A stretch of DNA of 53,403 bases, taken from an uncultured Oscillospiraceae bacterium (GTDB taxonomy: Bacteria; Bacillota; Clostridia; Oscillospirales; Acutalibacteraceae). The stretch is taken from positions 1-53,403 of the forward strand of contig URQB01000015.1 in NCBI GenBank assembly GCA_900549825.1. The letters are read 5' to 3'. Shown here piece by piece: positions 33,602-41,579 of this stretch. The notes beneath the pieces are model-generated. The model did no database searches. It had not been told where the DNA came from and saw nothing but the letters and a program-made list of their open reading frames with translations. The position numbers and the translations under genes are program-made. Numbering within the stretch: position 1 is the first letter of the stretch; each line of letters opens with the position of its first letter.

Positions 33602-35602
33602 AAGAGAGGAACACATATTACAACGGATGATAACGGCAATCAGATTCAAATCCGCACGACCAGCGCCGGCAAAAGTATGATTACGCAGCAGGCCTATACG
33701 CCGGATGGAAGCTATGTCGCTGGAGAAACAGATGCGGACGGTAATACCGTCTCCTATACTTACCGGAAAGGCACGAATCAGCTCTCTTCTGAGACGGATG
33801 GAAACGGAAATTCGGAAACCTATGCCTATGACGCGGTTGGGCAGCTTAGAAAAGTATCACAGATGGTCACCGGTCTGGCCGACGGGGAGAAGATTGAAAA
33901 CATCTATCAATATTCTGGCGACCGGCTGGCCGCCATTACGCACAACGGCACAACGTATTCCTTCGTCTATGATGTATGGGGCAATCAGATAAGCGTCAGG
34001 GTTGGCACGCGAACGCTAGCCTCTTATTCATATGGCTCTGGCAGCAACAGGGAGCGCGTGGGCGCGATTACCTTCGGAAACAGCCAGACGATTACATACC
34101 GCTACGATGAAAATGACAATGTGACCGGGATTAGCCACGACGGCGGGGCGACTTGGCGCTATACGTATGCTTATGAGGACGACGGGGCGTTGCTTCAGGC
34201 GCAGGATCATCTGGCCGGCACAACGATATGCCAGGATGGCACGGCATATACCGTAAGGCGGACGAGCGATAATACGATTCTTTACCGCAAGGCCTATGCG
34301 GAGGATGGCAGCTCGTTTGAAACAATCCACGGCGTTTCTTATACTCACACCAATGCGGAATCACAGTACGACGCACTGACCGGGCAGACGCAAAGCGGCA
34401 GCCGGATACAGGGCGAGGGGGTCAATCTCGATTTTGCCGATATCACCGATTATTTTGGAAGGGCAATTCAGAAAAAAGCGGCGTTCCAAAACGATGCGGG
34501 AGCGGATCTATCAGGTGTCCGGGCAGAGTATACCTACAAAAATTATGAGGACGGTAGAACGGGAAATTTGATTGATACCTACCGCTTGTACGCATCCGGC
34601 GCGAATGAAACGCTCATCGGCGGATACCGTTATGAATATGATGGGAATGGGAACATTACAGCCATTTATGATGCCACCTCTAATCAGTTGCTTAACCGCT
34701 ACCAATACGATGCGGCAAACCAGCTCGTCCGCGCGGACAGCCGCAGCCGGGCGGAATCCTGCATCTATACGTACGATCAGGGAGGCAATCTAGTTTCAGA
34801 AGCCCGCTATGCTTTTTCCATGGGCAAGGTGAGTGGAACGCCATATGTTACAATGTATACCTATGGTAATGCAAATTGGAAGGATCAGCTGACCGCTGTA
34901 GACGAAAAAGAAATTACCTATGATGCCATTGGTAATCCGCTTACCTATAATGGCTGGGTGTACACATGGACGGCAGGGCGGCAGCTTGCCAGCGCCTGGA
35001 ATCCTAATATCGGCGCAAAATTTGTTTATCAGTATAATGCGGATGGTTTGCGTACACAAAAGAAAGCCTATGGCACGGATGATGAAGGGAATATCGTGAA
35101 TCCACTTCAATATGGCTCTTGGGATTATATTTGGGTAGACGGCAAAATCGTCAGCCAAACCGTTTCCTATACTGGCATTGACGATGCGCCCGAATCGCAG
35201 ACCATGCGCTTCCTGTACGACGAAAAGGCAGAACTGCACGGCTTTGCACTTGATGGTAAGACGTATCTCTATGTGAAGAATCTTCAGGGAGATATCGTCG
35301 CCATCGTCAATGAGGCAGGGACGGTCGAGGTTCAGTATCAGTATGGCCCGTGGGGCCAGATGGACGGGAACGACGCGGTTACGGGCAATCACGAACTGGA
35401 ACAGCTGAACCCTTTTACCTATCGTGGCTATCAGTATGATCCGGAAACTGATTTGTATTATCTCCAATCTCGTTATTATAATCCGGAATGGAAGCGGTTT
35501 CTCAATGCGGATGTGTATACAGACACGTGTATCGGTATCCTTGGAAGCAATATGTTTGATTACTGCAATAATAATCCGATTTTCTATTATGACCCTGAAG
35601 GA

Positions 35603-36127
35603 AAAGCACCGACTGTAATTATTTATTATGACGATTTTACAGAACAGGCAAATTACATGAAAAAGAACGGATATAAAAATAAAAATGTTTATATGTATAA
35701 GGTCACAAAGATTAAAGATTTTATTAATGTATGGAATAATAAATTACCTTCTTCCATCAAGGATGTACATCTCTATTTACATGGTGCTGCCGGAGTTTTA
35801 TATTTTTTGAAAGAGTCATTTTATACCAAAGACTTTACAAAACTAAAAAAGCGAAAAATATCTGGTAAAGTATATTTGAATTCATGCCAAGGAGGGACAA
35901 CGTCTGCGGGCGGTTCTGTGGCGTCTGCTTTTGCAAGCAAAGTAGTACCTCAGGTATATGTTCGGGCAGTTGTGAATGGTTTCGTCTATTATCGAGCATG
36001 GAACCAGCCTTTTGCTAGATGGCCCCTGACAAAAGAAAAAGGGGCATATTGGGCTGATTTTTATTATGGAAAATATAAGGGAAAGTGGGCAACAACGATT
36101 AGCCCGATCGGAAAAAAATGGAGGCTA
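35603..36127 (+). other. Variable C-terminal tip of the Rhs protein, peptidase-like
   Basis: Follows the conserved D-P-E-G end of the Rhs core. A sharp shift to AT-rich codons starts here. Two hydrophobic strands precede the key residues: DVHLYLHG with His codon 35780-35782, and GKVYLNSCQGG with Cys codon 35885-35887. A Gly-rich turn and A-S-A-F-A-S-K-V follow. This His-Gly plus Cys-x-Gly layout is that of clan CD cysteine peptidases (caspase, CHAT, DUF4347 type). Confidence 0.6.
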
Positions 36128-36132
36128 TAGAA

Positions 36133-36621
36133 ATGAAACAAATCTCATGCCCTAAAAAAGTAGTCATTATTATTGTGGTAGTACTCATTTTTGCGATCAT
36201 AACGGGGGGAGGTATTTTTTATCGTATGCCATATAATATTCCATTTGAAAATATAGAAACAGTAAAAGAACCGAGTGGTTTTTCTGAAAATATTGATGCA
36301 ATCTGGTTTACCTTGCGGGATGAGAAGTATAAAGGCTTTTTTCCAAACGATACATTATCAGATTATGGAATAGATATCGATATGGACTTTCAGACATATA
36401 CCTACGTGATTACGTGCGGTCATGAAATGACAAAGTTGGAGCGAAGCTATTCCAAAATGAAAAATAAAATATTCGGGTTTTTACCGAAACAATTTATAGG
36501 ACAAATTACCTTAAAGGAGGCAGACGATCATATGATTCACATCTATAGGATTCCTAAGATGGACATTGATTGTAATTATCATCAAAGAGAGCAATATGTC
36601 CAATGGGTGTCTGGATCATAA
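36133..36621 (+). CDS. Candidate immunity protein for the Rhs tip, membrane-anchored
   Basis: A 162-residue protein whose ATG lies two bases after the Rhs stop, with GGAGG inside the Rhs tail. An N-terminal membrane helix (VVIIIVVVLIFAIITGGGIFY) is followed by a 125-residue outer domain with strands such as YTYVITCGHEM and IGQITLKEADDHMIHIYR. It is AT-rich like the tip, so the two probably arrived together. The position right behind a polymorphic toxin is that of a cognate immunity gene. No family was recognised, so the role is inferred from context only. A periplasm-like location would fit protection against a toxin acting on or crossing the membrane. Confidence 0.6.
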   Translation: MKQISCPKKVVIIIVVVLIFAIITGGGIFYRMPYNIPFENIETVKEPSGFSENIDAIWFTLRDEKYKGFFPNDTLSDYGIDIDMDFQTYTYVITCGHEMTKLERSYSKMKNKIFGFLPKQFIGQITLKEADDHMIHIYRIPKMDIDCNYHQREQYVQWVSGS

Positions 36622-36643
36622 ATGACTTGATCATTCGTCCATT

Positions 36644-36844
36644 GTGTTTCTCATGGAGATCGCCGATAACATGGAACGCTGGGATTCAATCGAGGATTCG
36701 GCCCCAATCCTGAGTTGTTCCATGCGCTCGAGACGAAAGGAAAGGTTCCATTATGGGAGCTATACGCTCATTGCTTATTATTCGGATTATCCTATCTGGG
36801 AAAAGATCGGAACGTGGGATGGAGAGCGCTTTCACTTTGCATAA
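36644..36844 (+). pseudogene. C-terminal fragment of an immunity-island gene, copy 1
   Basis: A 66-codon open frame whose end reads Y-G-S-Y-T-L-I-A-Y-Y-S-D-Y-P-I-W-E. This matches the fragment at 38251-38349 (I-L-V-A-Y-Y-S-D-C-P-I-Y-E) with similar lengths to the stop. Each fragment is followed by a paralogous M-K-K-K gene start. No own RBS or conserved start is seen, so it is taken as a decayed remnant. Confidence 0.55.
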
Positions 36845-36912
36845 CAGTTGCGGTTCCAGCAGGCGCTCAGTGTATTGCACATTTGCTGGAATTCAACAGT
36901 GAGGAAGACTTC

Positions 36913-37518
36913 ATGAAAAAGAAAAGCGTCCTTATTATATGTGCCCTGCTCGTTTTAGCTGCCGGAGCCGGCGTTGGATACAAATTCACAAGAATGACGG
37001 TCAAAATGAATCTGAATTCGGATACCATCGTCTATCAAAATCGGACATACCATTTATCTGAAACGGCCCGCGCCGTTTTCAGCCGCGACTCCTCCAATGT
37101 GTCGTCCCTTTGCGATAACCTTTCGCTGGAGCCGGTCGATTTCCGTACCAGGCAATTCGGGCGCTATGGTTTGCTTGTGTTCGGCCTTTCCTGGTACCAT
37201 TTGACGCATTCCCCCACAACGGTTTCGCTTCGGCTTTTTCTGATCTTATGGATTGTTTGCTTCTGCCTTATCGCGGCGGAGCTCGTTGCCGCCGTCCACC
37301 GCAGCGTTGTACTTGACGGCGAGACGTATCTCTATGCGAAGAATTTACAGGGGGCGATATCATCGCTATCGTCAATGAGGCAGGGACGGTCGAGGTTCGG
37401 TATCAGTACGGCCCGTGGGGCCAGATGGGCAGGAACGACGCGGTTACGGGCCATATGGTGTAAAATATATACCGAAAGACGGATGGAAATGGGGGGCGAT
37501 ACATACTCATCCGAATAG
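36913..37518 (+). pseudogene. Chimeric ORF: M-K-K-K membrane protein start joined to duplicated foreign pieces
   Basis: Starts after GTGAGGAAG with a signal-anchor (VLIICALLVLAAGAGVGYKF) and FTRMTVKMNLNSDTIVYQ, paralogous to the ORF at 38359. Midway (37177-37320) it runs into a 144-bp near-copy of the gene at 39328 (four mismatches counted), then from 37318 into a copy of the Rhs core (LDGETYLYAKNLQG) shifted by two extra G in a G run. The result is 201 residues from three sources. It looks like a recombination scar, not a functional gene. Confidence 0.65.
37177..37320 (+). repeat. 144-bp duplicate of part of the gene at 39.4 kb
   Basis: Gap-free match to 39397-39540; four mismatches counted by eye. 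It covers the two-helix segment of the PH-like gene. In this copy it is fused in frame to unrelated flanks. Confidence 0.85.
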
Positions 37519-37786
37519 TAATTCTTTCTCATCCGCTGATAAAAAATGGTGTTGGAATACGGATTTGGTGTTTTATGTTGCTACGCCAAATAAAAGTATC
37601 AGACGTTATTATCCGACCAGAGCCCGCTGGTACGATGAATTGGTTTATAAGAATGTTCAATTAAAAAAGGTACCAGTTATATATCAAAATGCTCTTAAAA
37701 ATCAGTATCGTAAAAAGTGGATTCAACATACAAAGACAAATTGCGGATTTAATTGTAAGAAGAAATTTTGGCCAGCGATTATATAA
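37318..37786 (+). pseudogene. Orphan Rhs tip: core fragment plus alternative toxin domain (HTHP motif)
   Basis: 37318-37452 copies the Rhs core at about 35258-35394 (GTVEVRYQYGPWGQM), with a frameshift. An AT-rich reading frame (from 37415, 123 codons) follows: YIPKDGWKWGAIHTHPNSN, F-S-S-A-D, then a Lys/Trp/Tyr-rich end. HTHP followed by S-x-x-D resembles JAMM/DUF4329-type tips found at Rhs ends. The core and tip frames do not join, so it cannot be made as an Rhs fusion. It would need recombination onto the intact core. The gene right after it encodes an NTF2-like immunity lipoprotein. Confidence 0.65.
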
Positions 37787-37821
37787 AAATCTAATCTTAA
37801 AAGGCCGAGGGGAGGCTTGAC

Positions 37822-38235
37822 ATGCGAATCAATATCACTCAGAAAAGAGTCCTGTTACTTTTATTTTTTATCTGCTTGCCCATCTTATTGGCATCCTGCC
37901 GTTCCCCATTCAACATTGGGGAGGCGACCCCGGATGCAACGGTTTCCTATCAGGATCAAACGATTCATTTAGAATCCATTCGAGATCAGGAGGATGGAGT
38001 TTACACAGGTGCTATCATTCCAAATGCAAAAGCAGCGCTAAATTATGCGAAGGTTTTCCTTTCCGATTCACAACAGCTTGATATTTCCCAATGGGACAAA
38101 TATGAAATTATATATGATGCGAATCAACAGATATGGATGGTTTCATTTTGGAGCACAGATACGGTAGGGGGTGATTCTCATGTTATCCTTCAACAGGATA
38201 CAGGTGAAATATTAATGGCTTGGAGTGGAGAATAA
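37822..38235 (+). CDS. NTF2-fold immunity-like lipoprotein
   Basis: 137 residues. The signal ends in a clear lipobox L-A-S-C at residues 23-26. The mature part has NTF2-immunity-like features: IPNAKAALNYAKVFLSD, DKYEIIYDANQQIWMVSFWS, and a Gly-rich VGGDSHVILQQDTGEILMAW ending. Such domains neutralise Rhs and other polymorphic toxins. It follows the orphan HTHP tip by 36 bp with its own RBS (GGGGAGG), so it is probably that tip's immunity partner and still looks intact. An orphan immunity gene can protect against sister strains that carry the tip. Confidence 0.7.
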   Translation: MRINITQKRVLLLLFFICLPILLASCRSPFNIGEATPDATVSYQDQTIHLESIRDQEDGVYTGAIIPNAKAALNYAKVFLSDSQQLDISQWDKYEIIYDANQQIWMVSFWSTDTVGGDSHVILQQDTGEILMAWSGE

Positions 38236-38250
38236 CATCGCTTTTGTGAC

Positions 38251-38349
38251 GAGCTTTTGGGGGAACGTTATATCCTCGTTGCCTATTACTCAGATTGCCC
38301 GATTTATGAACCGGCTGGTGATTCCAACTGCTATCATGTACAATCGTGA
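38251..38349 (+). pseudogene. C-terminal fragment of an immunity-island gene, copy 2
   Basis: An open frame reading E-L-L-G-E-R-Y-I-L-V-A-Y-Y-S-D-C-P-I-Y-E and ending TGA, homologous to the end of copy 1 at 36.8 kb. No start codon or RBS remains. Confidence 0.5.
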
Positions 38350-38358
38350 GGGAGTTTT

Positions 38359-38508
38359 ATGAAAAAGAAGATCATTCTCATCGTATGTGTCCTGCTCGTT
38401 TTAGCTGCCGGGGCTGGCATTGGATACAAATTCACGAGAATGACGGTTAAAATGAATCCGGATTCGGATACCGTCGTCTATCAAAAGTGGAGCATTATGG
38501 CTATATGA
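38359..38508 (+). pseudogene. Truncated paralogue of the M-K-K-K membrane protein
   Basis: 49 codons: M-K-K-K, a hydrophobic anchor (IILIVCVLLVLAAGAGIGYK), then F-T-R-M-T-V-K-M-N-P-D-S-D-T-V-V-Y-Q and an abrupt K-W-S-I-M-A-I stop. The first 42 residues match 36913-37038 closely. After that, the sequence (about 38487-38572) in another frame reads L-Y-E-I-W-N-E-N-K-S-G-E-L-I-E-F-I-D, the apparent tail of a different gene. So the join is a deletion scar. Confidence 0.6.
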
Positions 38509-38572
38509 AATTTGGAACGAAAATAAATCAGGAGAGTTGATAGAATTTATCGACCATATTAAGGAGGTTTTA

Positions 38573-39253
38573 ATGCAGAAAACGAAAAAATTTATATTGG
38601 GTTTACCAATTCTGTTTTTTCTATTCATCAGCTTTTTGTTCGGTATCCATCTATATGAATATCAAATTTTTAGTTATCAACCTGAAACGGGCACTGCCAT
38701 CGCATATGCCTCCCTTATCAATAATCGTACGGATTTATGGTATGAAAATTGGGAGGGAAACGGCCATCTGGATGCTACTTCACTGAACGCAATATTAGAA
38801 CAATCTACCTATTCGCCGCTTTCTCGAAAGGAAGGAATGAAAATCATTTGGAGATCAGGTAAAAGCAATACGGTGTGTTCCATCACGGGAAAGTCCGTTT
38901 TGGCAGAGGAGATGCGCAGGGGAACGGAGCGGATTTTTATTGATTTGCAGGTTGTTTTTTTGCAGGATCAGATTTATTTGATCGTCGGCAATCAGGTCAA
39001 GGTTTCCGAAGGGGATCCATACGGGCCGGAATACAACTATGCAAACACGGTTTATCGCGCGGATGCGCCGGGTAATCTTCATGGTATCTACTCTTATCAT
39101 TCCTCGGAGAAGCCACAGCGAATGGAGTGGCTGGAAACGGCTTGGTTCCTGCTAAAATACTCATTCCCGCTACAGATATCCCTGCTTGCGATTACGGCCT
39201 TCTTGCTTGTGGCCTGTATGGTGGTTGGTATTCGGCGCAAGGCCGGGCATTGA
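38573..39253 (+). CDS. Unknown two-helix membrane protein of the Rhs island
   Basis: 226 residues. The start at 38573 has a perfect AAGGAGG; the frame upstream is a remnant of another gene. One helix at the N-terminus (FILGLPILFFLFISFLFGI) and one at the C-terminus (FPLQISLLAITAFLLVACMVVGI) flank a 150-residue domain on one side of the membrane. No family was recognised. Topology and position suggest a membrane-bound immunity protein, but that is only inference. Confidence 0.6.
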   Translation: MQKTKKFILGLPILFFLFISFLFGIHLYEYQIFSYQPETGTAIAYASLINNRTDLWYENWEGNGHLDATSLNAILEQSTYSPLSRKEGMKIIWRSGKSNTVCSITGKSVLAEEMRRGTERIFIDLQVVFLQDQIYLIVGNQVKVSEGDPYGPEYNYANTVYRADAPGNLHGIYSYHSSEKPQRMEWLETAWFLLKYSFPLQISLLAITAFLLVACMVVGIRRKAGH

Positions 39254-39327
39254 TCTGCGTCTTGCGCCCCCTTGATTCATGAGGATCAGCCATTTTCCGT
39301 GACCGTGATAAAAAGGAGTAATGCATC

Positions 39328-39792
39328 TTGAAATTTTCTCTGCGCCGCAGGCGTACCGTTTCGGACATCCTCCTGACTTTGTTTGTCAGTTTGATTGTGT
39401 TCGGCCTTTCCTGGTACCATTTAACGCATTCCCCCACAACGGTTTCGCTTCAGCTTTTTCTGATCTTATGGATTGTGTGCTTCTGCCTTATCGCGGCGGA
39501 GCTCGTTGCCGCCGTCCGCCGCAGCGTTGTACTTGACGGCGGGGAAATTGTCATCCGCTCCGGCGTGCGCCCCGCCCGTATACTGCCTCTGCGTGAGATT
39601 GATTCCATTGCTCTTACCAGAGAGGCACCGGAGAAAAAAGTCCCGTTTTTCCACCGCTATGGGAAAGCGCACCGCAGCGGCGCGGACAGCCTGATCCTCA
39701 CCTGCAGGGACGGCAGGCGGTACAGGCTGGCGGTGGAGTACCACCAGAAATTTCGAGAAGCGGTGCAAGCCCACCTGAGGGAATCTCAGTGA
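39328..39792 (+). CDS. Two-helix membrane protein with PH-like domain
   Basis: 154 residues with two helices (ILLTLFVSLIVFGLSWY and LFLILWIVCFCLIAAELVAAV), then a basic beta-rich domain (VVLDGGEIVIRSG, RILPLREIDSIALTRE, LILTCRDGRRYRLAV) of the bacterial PH-like type. TTG at 39328 is the start, since AAAAGGAG is 9 bases upstream; an ATG at 39321 is in the wrong frame. GC-rich, like the chromosome. A 144-bp piece of it has been copied into the Rhs island at 37.2 kb. Confidence 0.75.
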   Translation: MKFSLRRRRTVSDILLTLFVSLIVFGLSWYHLTHSPTTVSLQLFLILWIVCFCLIAAELVAAVRRSVVLDGGEIVIRSGVRPARILPLREIDSIALTREAPEKKVPFFHRYGKAHRSGADSLILTCRDGRRYRLAVEYHQKFREAVQAHLRESQ

Positions 39793-39814
39793 AAACTGCG
39801 CGTCAGAGCGCGGC

Positions 39815-39861
39815 AGAAAGGCGCATCCAACCATAGCGGCTGGATGCGCCTTTCTGTTTTA
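39815..39861 (+). terminator. Terminator closing the Rhs island
   Basis: 15-bp perfect stem (39815-39829 with 39841-39855) and a GTTTTA tail. It may work in both directions, since the GH20 operon ends at 39903 from the other side. Confidence 0.85.
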
Positions 39862-39902
39862 TGCCACACCGTAACAAAGTTTCCAATGGTTCCGGCCGGC
39901 CG

Positions 39903-41534
39903 TCAGTCCTTTTGCCTTTGCAGCCTGTCGTTGACATCCAGCTCATAGCTCGGATTGCCGTATTGGAACTTAATCAGGCTATTGAGCCTGCGGATCGGAT
40001 TTTTGGCGAGGGCGACACTGTTTTCCGCATAATTTACGCCATAGGCATCCAGAATGGGCTTAAAGTGCTCCCAACGCTCCAGAAAGCTTTTGAAATCACG
40101 CTTTTCCTTCGGCGTCCAGGCCACCTCGCTGAGCGCCTCCATCCTTGGGAAGAGAAAGAGCTCCAGGCGGCGGACGGAGGGAATGAATTCCGTCCACATC
40201 TCCGCTTCCACGCCCAGCACGTTTTTTACGCTCTCCAGGCGGATGCCGCCCTGCACAGGCTCGAATTTATAAGTGTTGCGCAGGGGGTATTGCGCATAGG
40301 TCATATCGAAATAGAAGGCCTGATGGCGGCTCATGATCATCTCACCGCCTTTGTTGATATACTTCGCTGCAAATTTGTCGCGCTGCGGCGTCCAGTATTG
40401 ACCGATTACGGATTTGTCGAGATTCCCAGCCTGAAGTGCCTCGTTCCATACGACCAGCCGCTTGCCTTTCTCCTTGAGATGAGCGGCGATGCGGTTGTTG
40501 AACAGGCCCTGCAGTTCCTCCACATCCTTGAGGCCGTGCTCTTTGATGGCTTTCTGGCAGTGTGGGCAGGTCTTCCACTCGGCTTTGGGGGCTTCGTCAC
40601 CGCCGATGTGGAAATAGGGGGCGGGGAAGAGGGGCGTGATTTCATCAATGATATCAAAAATAAATTGATAGGTGCTCTCCTTGCCCGCGCAGGCGGGGCG
40701 ATTCCAGTCTTTCCAGTTGAGCGTTTTTTCCGGAATGGTCTTTCCATAGAACCAGTGGACCTCGCTGGGAATCTCGCGGCAGGCGAGGTAGGGGTATCCG
40801 GCGATCGCGGCGGCAAAATGCGCCGGCATGTCGATTTCCGGCACGACCATGATAAACCGCTCCGCGGCGTAGGCGACGATTTCCTTGACCTGCTCCTGCG
40901 TATAGAAGCCGGGCGCGTAGGGCTTGCCCTCGAGCCGTTTGCTTTTCCAGCCGTAAAGCTGCGTATCCTTGCGCTTGGAGCCGATCTCCGTCAGCAGCGG
41001 GTATTTTTTGATCTCAATGCGCCAGCCCTCATCGTCCGTCAGGTGCCAGTGGAACACGTTGAGCTTATGCATCGCCATGAAATCGAGATAACGCTTGATA
41101 TAGTCCATGCCCCAGAAGTGGCGGCTCTCATCGAGCATCATGCCGCGCCAGCAAAAGCGGGGCTCGTCTTCGATGTTGACGCAGGACATGGTGAGCCTTT
41201 CAGCGTTTTGGGTTGTATCGAGCCCCAGCAGCTGGCGCAGGGTTTGAATGGCGTAAAATGCACCGGCCGGGGCGGAGGCGGTGACTGCTATGCCGCTCTG
41301 TGTACAGTCAAGCCGGTAGCCCTCCTTTGAAATGCTTTCATCGAATAAAAAGCGGATATCGGCCATCTCGTTGCCCTTTGAGAGCGTAAAGCGGGCAGCT
41401 TTTGTAACCAGCTCCTCGAAGAAATGGGATACAGCCTGTAATTCCGGTGCAAAATAGCAGGAGGTATCCTGCGTGAGCATAAACGTGCCGGAAAGCGGGG
41501 ATGCCTTTTTCGGCAGGGGAATCAACTGGATCAT
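39903..41534 (-). CDS. Glycoside hydrolase family 20 beta-N-acetylhexosaminidase, second of a pair
   Basis: Removes terminal GlcNAc or GalNAc by substrate-assisted catalysis. The 543 residues contain an N-terminal beta domain, then the TIM barrel with FHWHLTDDEGWRIEIKKYP, VVPEIDMPAH and the catalytic Asp-Glu pair in YFHIGGDEAP, and WTEFIPSVRRLELFLFPR near the end. No signal peptide, so it is predicted cytoplasmic and would act on imported oligosaccharides. AGGAGGA precedes the ATG. It is 45 bp behind a paralogue of similar build; the two sequences have diverged well. Confidence 0.93.
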   Translation of the reverse strand: MIQLIPLPKKASPLSGTFMLTQDTSCYFAPELQAVSHFFEELVTKAARFTLSKGNEMADIRFLFDESISKEGYRLDCTQSGIAVTASAPAGAFYAIQTLRQLLGLDTTQNAERLTMSCVNIEDEPRFCWRGMMLDESRHFWGMDYIKRYLDFMAMHKLNVFHWHLTDDEGWRIEIKKYPLLTEIGSKRKDTQLYGWKSKRLEGKPYAPGFYTQEQVKEIVAYAAERFIMVVPEIDMPAHFAAAIAGYPYLACREIPSEVHWFYGKTIPEKTLNWKDWNRPACAGKESTYQFIFDIIDEITPLFPAPYFHIGGDEAPKAEWKTCPHCQKAIKEHGLKDVEELQGLFNNRIAAHLKEKGKRLVVWNEALQAGNLDKSVIGQYWTPQRDKFAAKYINKGGEMIMSRHQAFYFDMTYAQYPLRNTYKFEPVQGGIRLESVKNVLGVEAEMWTEFIPSVRRLELFLFPRMEALSEVAWTPKEKRDFKSFLERWEHFKPILDAYGVNYAENSVALAKNPIRRLNSLIKFQYGNPSYELDVNDRLQRQKD

Positions 41535-41579
41535 AAGTCCTCCTCAAGACTGAAATACTAGGTTTATTTTGATGTAGAA

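Larger units (their letters stand above)
32246..36130 (+). pseudogene. Rhs/YD-repeat protein, C-terminal part with toxin-like tip, cut off from its start by TAG
   Basis: In frame with the upstream part. The listed start is a GTG with no good RBS; the frame is open from 32210. Order: YD repeats (YEYDGAGRVSKMTEKAK); a jelly-roll, carbohydrate-binding-like domain (about 32900-33400); a 57-residue insert with 19 Cys; many more YD repeats; the Rhs core end (YYNPEWKRFLNADVY, YCNNNPIFYYDPEG); then a 175-residue AT-rich tip. Rhs proteins form a hollow shell that encloses a toxin tip. Expression needs stop readthrough, reversion or internal initiation. It is called a pseudogene part for that reason, although all other codons look intact. 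Confidence 0.8.

Noticed and set aside
32066..33649. 527-codon antisense frame opposite the Rhs gene
   Set aside because: The plus frame shows YD repeats and in-frame continuity; the antisense has no domain or RBS.
39861..41330. 489-codon frame opposite the first GH20 gene
   Set aside because: Shadow of a clear GH20 gene; no RBS or motif.
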